From the NCBI GenBank assembly GCA_025765595.1, contig JAIVFH010000024.1, positions 307,129-371,128 of the forward strand: a stretch of DNA of 64,000 nt, given 5' to 3'. Under the pieces are notes generated by a model. It did no database searches and was not told the DNA's origin. It worked only from the letters and a program-made list of their open reading frames with translations. The translations under genes and the position numbers were made by a program. Every line of letters begins with the position of its first letter. The stretch's first letter is position 1. Positions 10,356 through 22,438 of the stretch are shown piece by piece. Origin of the DNA: Obelidium mucronatum (Eukaryota > Chytridiomycota > Chytridiomycetes > Chytridiales > Chytriomycetaceae).

Positions 10356-13300
10356 TCACACCATCTCAACATAATTTGCAGGGAAGAGTCCCTTCTGTCC
10401 ACGCAAGTTTCCAGTCCACCATCCTTCATCCTTACTAACAATTGTTATCAAATCACCTGCCTTAAAGGATAATTCATCTAAAGATAAAAAGAGAATTAGC
10501 CCTGCTCTTGAAGCACAATACAAACTACAAACCAGCTTCTGAGGCCTCATAGTCATACAAAGCCTTGCATTGTGGTAGCTTCTTTGCTGGTGGAAGTGGT
10601 GGAGGGGGCTTCTTCTTGGCGGCAGCGGCAGCAGAAAAGTTTGGAGACGAATTGGGAGGACTGCTCGGACCGTTGCGATTAGCATTGTAAGCACCACCAG
10701 AAGCAGGTGCGGCAGCTGGAGTTGGAAGTCTGAAACCCCCGCTTGTTGGGGCATTAGTTTGGGACGGTCTCTGAAACCCAGACGAAGAGCTGGCCGGTGG
10801 CGCAGGAGCTTGGTACTGCTGTTGATGCTGTCCTCCGTGTGTTTGTTGCTGAGACCCGTATGATGGACGGGATGCGGGAGCAGATCCATAGGATTTAGAA
10901 GATGGCTGAGTTTGTCTTTGCATAACGGTCGATGGCTTTGGCTGGGAGTTCTTTGGCAATCCAACAGCAACCCGAACTTCGGCACCCTTTCCACCTGGCT
11001 TGACGATTGGAAACTTCACACTGTTGTCAGATATGAACTTCAATTCGTGAATTCCACCTGCTTGCCAAGTAGTCTTTTTCACCGAGTATTTGATACTATA
11101 CGACAACAACAGTTAAAAAACAACTATGTCAGGAGAATCAAATTATTACTTGTCCGTGAAATTGATTGGAAGGCGAGAGCCAGTAGCCGCCAAATACTTC
11201 TCACTATGGCAAAAGTTAAAAACACACCCAAGGAAACAAAGCCATGCACAACATACTGACCTCAATACCGTGATCATTTCAGTCTTGAACAGATTCTCCA
11301 TCACATTGTCATATTCTGATGGGACATGAATGACAAAGAAGTCATCGCACATTGTACTCAAAGAAATAGATCCAATTTCCTTGAATCCAAGCTTTCTTTT
11401 GACAACTTTCACCATTTTACCCTTGTTGGGGCCATCCTTTTCCTTTTCAAACCCAATCAAAAAAACGGCATTGTCACTAATCAGCAGTTCTCGAGGTGTT
11501 GGCTTGAATTTACGGTCATACTTTTGAACAACATCGGAGAAATAAACTTTAACATTCTTGCCTGCAACCGAAAAAGAATAAAGTCACTTCACAGGATAGC
11601 AAAGTTAAAAGAAATCATGCACCAACCAACAAGTGCCTTCAAAACTGGATTGTCCAAAAAGTTCAAGTAATCACCAACAAACTCTCTGTTCAAACTAAAT
11701 CTCTTTCTCTCCTTTTGATTGTAGACCACTTCAGCCGCTTTCTTCCGCATCTCCAAAAAGTACTTTCGGCTCTTCCAGCGACGGTAAGCGCGTTGAATGA
11801 CCTTTGCATATCCATGAAACTTTCGGTCTCTCTGTTCTTCAAGCAAGAACAAGGACTCTGGGCTCTTGATGAACACCTTGTTTTTACCGATTTGCCATTC
11901 CTTTGGATCCATGTCCACAGACTTCATGATGACTTTAATTCCTTCCAAAGGTGGTCCATTCCACTGCGGCCAGGTTTGTGGAGTCAAAATCGCGAATCTC
12001 TTCAAGAACTTGTCGAAAAAGTTTCTATAACAGAATCCAGCGCGACGGACTTTGATGTTTTCTTTCAAGTTGAGGTATCGGACTTGATGCTCTACTCTCT
12101 TGTTATCCCAGTCCTTTGCGCGTTTTGTCTCGTTTGGTTTAATACATCTGGGGGGGTATTAGCGTTGCGTTTTTCAATGCAAAAGAGAGAAATCGCCCCA
12201 TTACCTCACGTAAGAGGGAGTACATCTCATCAAAGTATCCACAAGTTCTTGAGATTGATTCTTGATTTTATGTGAAACAGTAGTTGGACGCTTCTTGTCC
12301 AAGTCATCAATAACTTCTGGGAACAAGGCCGCAATGAAAGGACTTAAGAGTAACATACTCAATTAAAAAACACCTTTCTTCTTTGGAAATATTTCTTACT
12401 TGGTGGTGGATTGCATCAACTGGATCAAATCCTTAAATAGAGTGTCCTTATTGGCTTCTGTGAACCCATCACAATCGTATGTTACAGATCCTGCATAGTG
12501 GCTAATGACGAAGTGCGTTTGCATTCCTTTGAAGTGCTTATTTTGGTTGCAGGCCATATCCAATTTCTATTTTTAAACCTGTTAAACCAACGCCAGAACC
12601 AACATTGGTTGATGAATAAGTACCTGAACGAACTTTTGATCTGCACCATCAACTTGGGCATGCATAGTGGAGCATACATCGTCCAAAACTTTCAAGATTA
12701 TGGTTAATGGCGATGCAATAAAAAAAAAAGACAATCCATCTATTACCCGCCATAACACCAGGAGGTCTCTTGCTTTCGATCAAGTCAACCACAACTTTGT
12801 TGTTGAAATAGTCGATAGGAGTCCATTGAATTCCTTCACGCTGGTATTCTTCCTACAAGGTTCGATTTGTGAGAATTCGTATGATGCCAATAAGTGCTGT
12901 CCCGAACCTGCTCAGACTTAAGAGTAAGCTCAATAAAGATTTGTTGCAATCGCTCGTTGACATAGTTGATACAGAATTGCTCGAATCCGTTTTTCTAAAA
13001 ACGCCATGCTTTTAAAACTAGAAAACACACAATGACCAAACTCACGTCAAAGATTTCGAAACCAAAAATATCCAAAACTCCGATACATAAAGACTGGGCA
13101 CCAATACCTCGAGAAAGATTTGCGAGTGCACCGTTAACACTCTAAGGTAAAAGCTGTAATTTAGAACTAGGATTGAATAATTCAAACGACAAACCTGAAC
13201 AATCCAATCAAACATTCTGGAGTATAGCGCCTACGAAATTTTTTAGCAACATCTCCCATTGCATGAAATATACACACCTTTGCGAGCGCATCACGAGTGT

Positions 13301-14991
13301 TGGTGGCCTGTTCGACATTCATTGTGACGTTGTATGTGGACGAACGCTTTCCTCCAAACCCACCAGTAGTTACAATACGACTGCGTAACATTTGAAAAAC
13401 TGGGAGCACAAAATTACAGCCTTACCTTGTAAGTTTTGCATTCAGTGACATCTGATCCACTCCAAACAAATAGGCTGGAAACTCGAGCGCTGTGTTAAAA
13501 TAATAGGAGACTTAATAAACTGCAAACTCCATTAGAATATTCTCACTATCTTGGCTAGCAACTTTGGCATCATTCCCTTCTTCAACAAAAGCAACATTTC
13601 CGAGGTGCAAAATACCCGCCAAAATCTGAAGAACGCTGCTTTGATTTTGACCAACAATGTTACAAATCTCCATTCCCTTTTTCATCGCGGCATATTCTTC
13701 CGCATCATTGATACCATCAGCAGTGTATTCGTTGGATGTTTTAAGATAGTGGAAGTAAGAAGGGGGCATCATGCCTAACGCTTCTTTTTCTTCCTTTGAA
13801 CAAGCCGTCGTTAATTGATAAAAAATGTGGAAATTACGCTCCCCAGGACCAGGACCAACAACTCGAGACTATCATCACAAATTCAGTAAGAATTCCTCCT
13901 TCCAAAGCAATGGTTACCTTTTCCAACAAGAAGTTCGAAATTTTACCACCAGCTGGTGCACCACTTTTCGTAAAATTGATTTCAAAGTACTTTCCCTGAG
14001 GAAGAACAAACAAAAAAAAACATTGGTAAGGGAATAGAGAAAAACAGTTCTCAAGATACTCACGAAACGGGATGAGTTATTGTTTCTCAACGTTTTGGCA
14101 TTTCCAAAAGATTCAAGGAGGGGATTGGACTCCAAAATGACTTGCTTGATATTTTCAACAACATTGCCATTGGAACCGCCCTTCGATGAGACCGCCGCGA
14201 TATAGTTCATGATGAGTTTGGCGGATTCCGTTTTACCTGACAGACGAAGACGAAGGGCTTAACTTATATTGCCCAATAACCAAATGATGATAATCAGTTG
14301 AATTCACCAGCTCCAGATTCGCCAGAAATAATAACGCATTGATTCTCTTCATCCGTGATCATACTCTGAAACCTACGAGGTGGGGTTTATTAAAGTCATT
14401 TATGACCTCGAGTTGTAGATTAGCAGATACATTTTATCTGCCAATGCGTAGACGTGTGGTGGATGTTCGTACGCCGCCTGAGGTCCGACAAGAGAAAATC
14501 GACGAGAAAAAGAAATTAACCGGATATATGATTAGGTGCATATACATACAGATCCATGATATTGTTCTATTGCATTTGTTAACTCAAGCCAAGAAGGTAT
14601 CCACACTTACCAATTTCCTTCTCAGTGAAATAAGGCAAGCGCTTGTACGGATTAACTATGAGGAGCAGCAATGGTGTCAAAAGAGTTTGCGAAGCCCCGG
14701 TTACATACCAGCCACCAGAGTTGGGCCTGAAGAGAGATGACATTGTTAACACAAGACACAATAGTACCAACGCACTCACCAATATACGTAAACATCAAAT
14801 CCGCATTTATACTAGATTGATCAATGATCCCAGTTCATCAACAATAATCAATTAGCAATTCGCCATCTAAGTAGGTCGCTTGGTCACCGTTTCTTCAGGT
14901 TGTCTGTGATCTGTTCGTCCGTGACTTTAGACAGCAAAACCATATCTTCGATTCCATTCTGAGCCTGGTTTTTTGCCCACTGGAATGCCAT
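10356..14991 (-). CDS. myo1: Class I long-tailed myosin (motor, IQ, TH1, proline-rich TH2, SH3)
   Basis: Actin-based motor for endocytosis and cortical actin. The start MAFQWAKN at 14991 leads into [24 protein letters not shown]. The motor has the P-loop GESGAG|KT split by an intron, then [23 protein letters not shown]. The TEDS-rule position is Ser (KRSSTYNV, 13 codons before DALAK). An IQ-like segment ([14 protein letters not shown]) is followed by the basic TH1 tail ([22 protein letters not shown]), a Gln/Pro/Ala-rich TH2 region and the SH3 domain [47 protein letters not shown]. At least a dozen short introns break it. It ends two residues after the SH3, so the acidic CA (Arp2/3-activating) tail of yeast Myo3/Myo5 is absent; this layout is like animal Myo1e/f. 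Exact exon ends were not all resolved. Confidence 0.92.
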
Positions 14992-15075
14992 TATTGCTTG
15001 GAGCTCTTAAGCGTTTTATTTATAAAAAAAATTCGATCTTCTCGAAGCTCAATCAACAAACGAATACAAAACGAA

Positions 15076-17928
15076 TCACATCTTAATTTCCTCAAACGCT
15101 TCGTTCAATTCCGATGCTTGTACTTCCACAAAAGGCTCTTCTGAGTCTGCTGTCTTGGGCGATACATCTTCCATATCGATTTTATCGTCAGTTGGCACAG
15201 GTACAGAATCGGGCTGAACTTTCAAATCGCCAGATGCATTGTTTCCAGCTGAAGAAGCTGAAATATCTCCTGATTTTGCACTGCTTGCAGCGCTCCAGTC
15301 CCTTTTGCGACTCATCCAACCAGACACGCTTGCAAACATTTGACTTGCCCCACCTAACAAGAATCATTAACGAACGAACCTTCAAACGGTTTTCTAGAAT
15401 ATACTTTGCAAATTCTTTGCTTGTTGTGATTCTGCCACATTCACTACCGCACTCTTGGTGGATTCGGCCGTAGCCGCTGAAATCGACCAACTGAACTCTG
15501 AAAGTTTGGCGGATACCATCGAAATAGTACTGGGAACTTCTTTCACGTGTCCTGGCCCTCTGCTTCAAGAAAAGATTCAACGCTAGTCAGCTTCAAAATT
15601 GGTCATTCCTACTCACATCCCTGCCGTGCTGATTTGCGGGCCACTTGTATGTTCATTCCAAATCTTGAAGTTGTTGGTTTTTTGCCAAAGCTTGACCCAA
15701 GTTGCATTGAAATCGGGGGTATAGTCTTTGGCTAAAGGACAAGAAAAAAATTAAGAAGGTCATGCCAAACACAAAATTAGCCTTACGCTTTGGCGGTGGC
15801 GCATCTACACTTGGTGGTGCGATTTCAGGTGGATCCAACGTCAGCTTGGCAGATACCAGAAAGGAAAATAGATATGATTCAAATCGAGCTCGAATGTCAT
15901 CGTCGCTTCCTTCAAATTCGATTTGCTGGTTCAACGTTGGATCGTCTGCGTTTCAAAAAAAAAAAAGCAAGATTAACAGAGATTGCAACGGTAAGTCCCT
16001 TCTCTGTTTTTTCGGTTACCTTCTTGTGACCATGTGCTTGTTACAACTTTTGATATTTCTTAAAAAAACAAAAACAAGAATCAGATTTAGTCAAGATAAA
16101 AGAAAAGAGAACCGAACCATCAATGAATCGTTTATCTGCGGAAGTAAGCGACATGGCTTGCATAAGAACTGGGTCAATCACTTCAATTGTTCCCTTTTCG
16201 CACTTATTTTTTTTTGTCAAACGGGTGCAATTTTATCCATTCGCGAAGAATAGTGGTCTCACATTCACAATCGCATCAATTTTAGCAGTCTTGTTGTGAA
16301 GAAAAATCGAATTGCTCGTTCCCACTAAGAAAGACTTAGTTTCTGGCGCCATGAGAACATCAACTTGTTGAAGTGGTATGTATGGTTGAAAGAACGCCCC
16401 CTATCACTTGAGTTTAGATGGTTATGGTGGAAAGAAGATATCACACTTCTCCAAATATCCTTAGCGGTAACCCCAAATTTCGAAGTTTTTGCTTAAATGA
16501 GTCAGCAGCATCGTCTGGAGAGAATGTCCCTTGCTCTTCATACGACAAATTTGGAGCACCAACATCGTGTAAATGTCTCAGCAAATCCGGCATCAAGGAA
16601 ATCAAACTGTACTGATATGATGACAGGGCCTCCACTTTTGGTCCATAGAACAAAACTCGCTTTTCCAACAAAAGCAGCTTGAATAACTGAAGAGTCTTTT
16701 GCTTGAATTTGTTCACAAGTTCTCGCAAGGATATTCCAGAGTAAAGGGTAGAATCAGAGACGTGTGTTCCAATCGACATGTTCAGACTTGTGTAAAGCGT
16801 CTGATCAAATTTGTTTAGAATGAATGGACACAAAACTTGACGCGCAAACTTTAAACCTCTACGATATCCATCTTTGAAAAGTCCCTTTGACCAAAAAACG
16901 CTTGTGTTACAAGGCCAAGTTTTGTCCTTACAGACCCCAAAATTGGCTTTTTGGATAGTTAAAATAAAACATTACAAAAAACCAAGAAACAATTTCACCT
17001 CGGTTGCAAGAACAACAAGCGCCTTTTGAATTGTACTGCGCGTCAAGTCGGCAGTTTTGGTCAAAAGCTCCTGTTTCAAAAGTTCAAACAATAGCCAAGG
17101 TGTTGTTCCGCTGTCACACTTACAGAAACCGGAATCTGGCGAAAACAAGCCAGCCCAAAGAGAGTAGTACTGTAATTTGTCCATCCTGCAACAGGAGGAA
17201 GGTGGAAATCTAGTGTGTCGAACGATGAGGTTTGGTCCATTGTGGGAGACAGACTACATACAAATGAACTCTTCCTCGCTTGCTATGAAACCGATAACAA
17301 GTTAGAATCTTATGTGTTTAAGAACCTATTAAGATTACTACCATGGGCTCCATCAGGCAAACACAAAAATGGCTAAAGCGTCAACTAGCGTTAAGCTGAG
17401 ATATATTCCACCAAGAACTTACAAAGAAAGACCACTCATCAGGCAACGAAATAGCAGTACGACTTCCATCAGACTCAAAGGAATCGCCGAGCGGCTCACG
17501 ACCTGGAAACGGAGGCGTCACGTACTCCACCTGTTCGCGTTTCCACTTAAGACCATGTCGAGCGATGAAACTTCAAAGCTAGAACAAACCTGTGGACCGT
17601 TTCTACCAGCGGCGGAGAAGAAAGGTTAATATTAGGTTGTCAAGGGCTGTTGCCGTTCAAACCAGACCTGTGATGAAAAGTGACACAGAGCACTGCTCAT
17701 AAAGCACATCAGACCATTACAATCAAAAGAAACTAAAATGTTCTTCGTACCGTGTAAAACGATCTTTGACTTTCCTTTGACGTCAGCAGCTGTAATTGAA
17801 AACCGGTTCGAACCTACAGCAGGTAGCGATGGCTCCAGTGAACCCAATGGCGCAACGCTGTCTGTTTCTGTGGCTATTTGGGCATCGAGGTTAGATTCGG
17901 CAGCAGCTGGTGCAGTCGCGTGATCCAT
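15076..17928 (-). CDS. avl9: Avl9 homologue (DENN-like, late secretory pathway)
   Basis: Avl9 acts in exocytic cargo transport and belongs to the longin/DENN-related proteins. Recognisable blocks in order: VEYVTPPFPGREP and ISLPDEWSFF (about 17520-17430), then LPDGAHG; TADLTRSTIQKALVVLATE; LYSGISLRELVNKFKQKTLQLFKLLLLEKRVLFYGPKVE (about 16740-16620); SYQYSLISLMPDLL; a mid block ending FEGSDDDIRARFESYLFSFLVSAKLT (about 15930-15850); DYTPDFNATWVKLWQKTNNFKIWN; and a C-terminal amphipathic LGGASQMFASVSGWMSRKRDW. It has many introns of 50-90 bp. The first coding exon (MDHATAPAAAESN at 17928) is plausible, but I could not join it in frame to the VEYVTPP exon, so the N-terminus is unsure. Confidence 0.85.
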
Positions 17929-17977
17929 TCTTCAATGATGCACAATCAAAATCAAACAATAAGAATAATCTCTTCGT

Positions 17978-18240
17978 ACACAACTAAGTATTCGTTTTTC
18001 GCGTCCCGTAAACCAACCATGAAAGGTTGGAGCATCTGCTGCATTCTTACAGTCAAGTCGAATTCCATTTCTGCGTTGGTTGAAAAGTGAAAACCAGCCG
18101 CGAATCTCATCACATCAGTTACTTTCTTTGCCTACCAAGGTATTATACTGTGTGCGATTTTCAGATCCTTCACCATGCTCTGTTGTAACTTACTTATGAT
18201 AGCCATACTCCCTGTGGTGCAGGTTGCGGATGTGGAAAAC
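17978..18240 (-). other. Possible small exon or short gene upstream of avl9
   Basis: Between the avl9 start (17928) and the Dsk2 stop (18297) lies about 370 bp. The minus strand has an open stretch from about 18144 to 17978 that reads like real protein (VTDVMRFAAGFHFSTN, then EMEFDLTVRMQQML, ending YEEIILIV and a stop). It is preceded by a plausible acceptor (TTGGTAG). I could not find an upstream exon in phase and do not recognise the family. It may be a tiny gene, a 5' exon of avl9, or chance. Confidence 0.25.
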
Positions 18241-18296
18241 AGCAAACCAAATCTAAAACTATGATGAAATGAGAAAAAGGCTTTTTATTTCACAAG

Positions 18297-19878
18297 TCAC
18301 ATATCCAAAAGATAATTGATTGCACTATCCACATTTCCGCCAGCTGCCAACAATGCCTTGATGTTTTTCGCAGTTTCCGTAAATCCCATTCCATTCATCA
18401 TTTCCAATTCATCTTTAAAACGCTCTTCTGGAGGAATGGTGGGGGCGGCTGGCGCACTCACAACAGGGGCAGCAGCGGCAGCAGCAGAAGGTTGAGGGGC
18501 GAATCCGTAGGAATTTCCGTATGGATTTCCTCCAAAGAAAGGGTTGAACATTGGTTGCTGTGGCTGTTGCGGCGCATTCGACCCTTGTTGTGATGCTTGT
18601 AGGGCTTGCTGGAACTGCAGTAGTTGTCCAAGCATTTGAAGACGTTGAGCTTGAGCATCAGCTGGGTTGGGAGTGGCGGGACTTGGTGCGGCTTGTTGTT
18701 GTTGATTCATCGCAAGCAACGCATTCAAAAAAGGATCTCCTTGCATAGAGGCGTTTGGGGCGGTTGATGCCGTTGCTGCTGCTGGTTGCGAGCTTCCTGG
18801 TTGAGCCGGATTGGTTTGTGGGATCTGTCACCAGATTTAGTTTTTAACAACCAAAGATATGGAACTGAACTTCTGAAATGAACTAACCTGTCCGAATGCA
18901 AATGGGTTGAAACCTCCACCCAAAGCAGCGTAGGGATTTGCGGCTGCAGCTCCAGCGCCAGGACTGGTCGCCGTTGGGTTTGAACGCGTGGGAGTGGGGG
19001 CGGCCCAAGGATTTGGAAGGGCACTTTCGTTGGGCCCAGCAGCATTAGCATTGGCATCCAAATCGGCACCAATACTTTCAGCAAATCGGCGATTCGATTC
19101 ATCAGTAACACCAGGAACTGTAGGCGCCAAGGCTCTCTCTGTCCGTTCCATCGACTGGTACATTCCAGAAAGAGCACTCATGCCTCCCGGAATTGATTCA
19201 ATATTGGATAATGCGCGATCCTGGTTCCGCATCATTTCGTCCATCTGGCAGCGTGCGTGTGTGTGTGTGTGTGAGTTGCCACCAAACACTAGTGACAAAT
19301 TACTCACCAGGGCCGGATTCCGCATCGCCGACGTCATCTGGCGCAGGAAGGCCGGGTCCCGCAGCATCTGTCTGATTTCGGGGTTCTGCTCGGCCATCGC
19401 GCGCATCCGCGGGTCGGCCTCCATGATGGACGCCATCAGCTCGGGGTTGTCGAGCAGCGCCTGCATCATCGGGTTGCTCATCATCTGGCGCATCGCGTCG
19501 CGGTCCGGCAGCCCGGCGCCCGCCAGCCGCGGGTTTTGGCTTGGCGCTGCTGCCTGCGCGGCGGGCGAAGCGGCGGCGGCGCTCGCCGAGTTGGCCGCCT
19601 GCAGCCAGCCAATCAGATCAAAGCAAAACAAATCAGTCGCGCAAAGCACGTACCATCTTGACAATGTGCAGCGTCGATCCCTCGACGAGCCCAAGCGCGC
19701 CAAGCTGCGCCTCGTCGTCCCGGAGGATGCGTCCCGCACACACCACGCGCATCTCGCCTGCCGCGATCCCAACAACTCCAGAAATCGACTCCTTCAGCGA
19801 CAGGAACGTGGCGTCCGATTCAACGCTAATCGACATGGTTTCGCCCGACGGCGCCTTGATCTTCAAGTTAAGCGTCAT
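18297..19878 (-). CDS. dsk2: Dsk2/ubiquilin proteasome shuttle (UBL-STI1-UBA)
   Basis: Shuttle factor that brings ubiquitinated clients to the proteasome. It has an N-terminal ubiquitin-like domain (MTLNLKIKAPSGETMSISVES, ..AGRILRDDEAQLGALGLVEGSTLHIVKM), then after an intron the STI1 block with MMSNPMMQALLDNPELM and MAEQNPEIRQMLRDPAFLRQM, the NPAL boundary, MDEMMRNQDRALSNIESIPGG, a long Ala/Pro/Asn/Gln-rich middle (NPWAAP) and a C-terminal UBA (RFKDELEMMNGMGFTETAKNIKALLAAGGNVDSAINYLLDM). Three introns are visible, one with a (TG)n run at about 19258-19273. The first two exons are very GC-rich; the 3' half is not. The Uxs stop lies 45 bp upstream of this ATG. Confidence 0.94.
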
Positions 19879-19923
19879 TTTATTTTATTTGTTGTGAGAA
19901 AAATCACACCTCCATCCACTCCA

Positions 19924-21443
19924 TCAAAGAATATCTTGGATGCTCTTGAAGTACTCCACAGTCTCTTCTACTCCCTGCATCACAGAGAATCTGGGCTCCC
20001 ATCCAATTTCTGTCTTGGCTCTGGTGATATCAGGCTTACGTCTCTGTGGGTCGTCCTTTGGCATGGGCAAGTCAATAATTGTTGCCTTGGGGTTCACAAG
20101 ATCACGGATAGATTCGGCAAATTGCGCAATGGTGTACTCCTCTGGATTACCAATGTTAACTGGCTGGCTGTAGTCAGAAGCCATCAACTTGATCATTCCG
20201 TCGACTAAATCATGGACATATTGGAACGAACGCGTCTGGGCTCCGTGACCGTAGACAGTGAGTTGCTCCCCTTTCAAGGCTTGAACGATAAAGTTGGAAA
20301 CGACACGTCCATCAGCAGGGTTCATTCTTGGCCCGAAAGCTGTTTTTATAATTAAGTTATCAATCAAGGCTGCAAAAGATGTGGCAAATAATATGTTTCT
20401 GTTCACTAACTGTTGAAAATTCGAACAACACGCACTTCGACTTTGTCCTTTCTTTCGTATTCATAAGCAAGAGTCTCGGCGATACGCTTGCCCCTAAATT
20501 CAAAGTGATAAGTAAATATTAGTAGCAAGGAAACGAAGCAACAAAAAGTGCATTACTCGTCGTAACAGGCGCGAATACCAATCTATCCAGTTGGAGATAA
20601 GTGGTCCATCATCAAAAAATCAAAAAGGGGTAAACTAACTGGATTGACATGGCCCCAGTATGTTTCCTTTTGAGGATGCTCTTCTGGGTCTCCATAAACC
20701 TCTGATTAGTTGGTGAAGAAATTTGTGTTGGTTATCTTGGATTAAGCACATCTAGCCCTGGGGAACGCATTCACGTTCGGCATTGAAAAAAAAACCTATT
20801 ACGTACCCGAGGTAGAAGCCAGAAGAATTCTGGCTTTGGTTCTCTTGGCCAATCCCAACATGTTCAAAGTTCCCATCATGGAAGTCTTGATTGTCTTCAC
20901 AGGGTTGTGTTGGTAGTGAGGTGGGGAAGCGGGACAAGCCAAGTGGTAGATCTGATCCACCTCAATGATAAGCGGGTCTGACAAGAGACGTGCATCAATT
21001 AATTAGCAAACACGTTTGACAGCATGTCGGGCAGCATGCACAGCACACGCAAAACACGCACCAACGACATCGTGGCGGATCAATTCAAAGTTCGGGTGGC
21101 CGATCCAGTGCTGCACGTTGCGCTTGAAGCCCGTGAAGAAGTTGTCGGCCACGATCACCTGGTGGCCCATCACCATCAGCCGGTCGACCAGGTGCGAGCC
21201 GACGAAGCCCGCGCCGCCGGTCACAAGCACGCGCTTCTGCTCGTTCGTGTGCAGCTTGCGCACCGGCGGGAAGTTGGTCTTGGGCGCGTACGTGACCATG
21301 CCCGCCTTGTCCTCGGCCGGGCGCACCGCGTACTTGCCCAGGTAGAGCTCGCGCAGCGTCGCCAGAGGGATGTCCTCCGTGGCCACGTGCGTGACTACGG
21401 GCTTGGAGTAGTTGTGCTTCTGGCGCTTTGGCGAGGGCGACAT
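19924..21443 (-). CDS. uxs1: UDP-glucuronate decarboxylase (UDP-xylose synthase)
   Basis: Short-chain dehydrogenase-type enzyme that converts UDP-glucuronate to UDP-xylose with NAD+. Motifs: Rossmann [106 protein letters not shown], the catalytic Tyr-Lys in [51 protein letters not shown] and [10 protein letters not shown]. The N-terminus ([15 protein letters not shown]) is basic with no membrane anchor, so the enzyme is probably cytosolic, unlike Golgi-anchored animal UXS1. Several introns split it; exon 1 (21443 to about 21066) is strongly GC-rich. Start codons of this gene and Spt8 are 30 bp apart on opposite strands. Confidence 0.94.
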
Positions 21444-21473
21444 CTTTTTATTTTTATAAATAAATATTGAAAA
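21444..21473. promoter_or_regulatory. 30-bp AT-rich divergent spacer between uxs1 and spt8
   Basis: Only 30 bp, nearly all A/T with the string TTTATAAATAAATATT, separate two start codons facing away from each other. Any core promoter must lie within the spacer or inside the opposing coding regions, and both 5' leaders must be very short or overlap the other gene. Confidence 0.6.
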
Positions 21474-22399
21474 ATGGCGGAGGAGGCCGAAATGGACGTT
21501 GACCAGGACGAAGTCGACGACGAGGAGCTGATGGATGGCGGCGAAGTTCTGGCGGCGCTGACTCCGCTCCCCGAACTAGGTATCACTTTGGGCAGGGGGC
21601 GTGGGTGTTGAACTTGCTGACCACTCTCAATACAAACATAGCACGGACAAAAGCCGTCCAAGCAACGTCGTATGACATTATACCTACGGTGATTCAACAA
21701 AAGATCGAATTCTGGCTGGCTGTGTTTTGCTGAATGCAATTATTCCCCCTTCATGGTTAGGCAATGGCAGTCACTCCATGTCCCATCTATTCTGTTGCGA
21801 CAACCAAGAACATGGTACGAAGCAAAAAAAAGAGAAGAAACGCTTGTTTGGACGATTATTCAGGGCATCTATGTTATTTCTTTGTAGAAATGGATGTTTA
21901 CTGGAGGCGATGATGGATTCATTCGAAAATACGACTTTATGGGGTCCATGAATGGCATTCAAAGTCTTACTGGGACTCAAAAGCATGGACTGGTTGACTC
22001 AATTCAAAAAGTAATATTTTGGGGAAAAGTAGAAAGTCGCGTTTTTCAACTAACACCGAGTCGAGGCAGGATCTATGGCTTCAGCATGGGAATTAGAAGA
22101 AGTTCCAGGTTTTTTTTTCGGTTTTTTTTCAACTCAGCGGTTATTATTGACATTCCAACCCAGAGAGCGTGCCAATAAATCCTCTAGGAGGACTTCCCAC
22201 ACAACCGACAGTTCCGAAAATATCCCCCGTCTATAGTATGCAAGTGCATTCTGAGGCACATTTTCTTTTAGCCGGTTGTGAGGTTTTCCATCAATCATTT
22301 TTTTTGAAGGATTCTTTGTAACTTTTGAAATTAAAACAATTGTGTAGAGTGGAAACATCAACTTGTACAGTGTGCGAAATGATGAAGGAGTAGTTGCGT

Positions 22400-22438
<39 letters not shown>

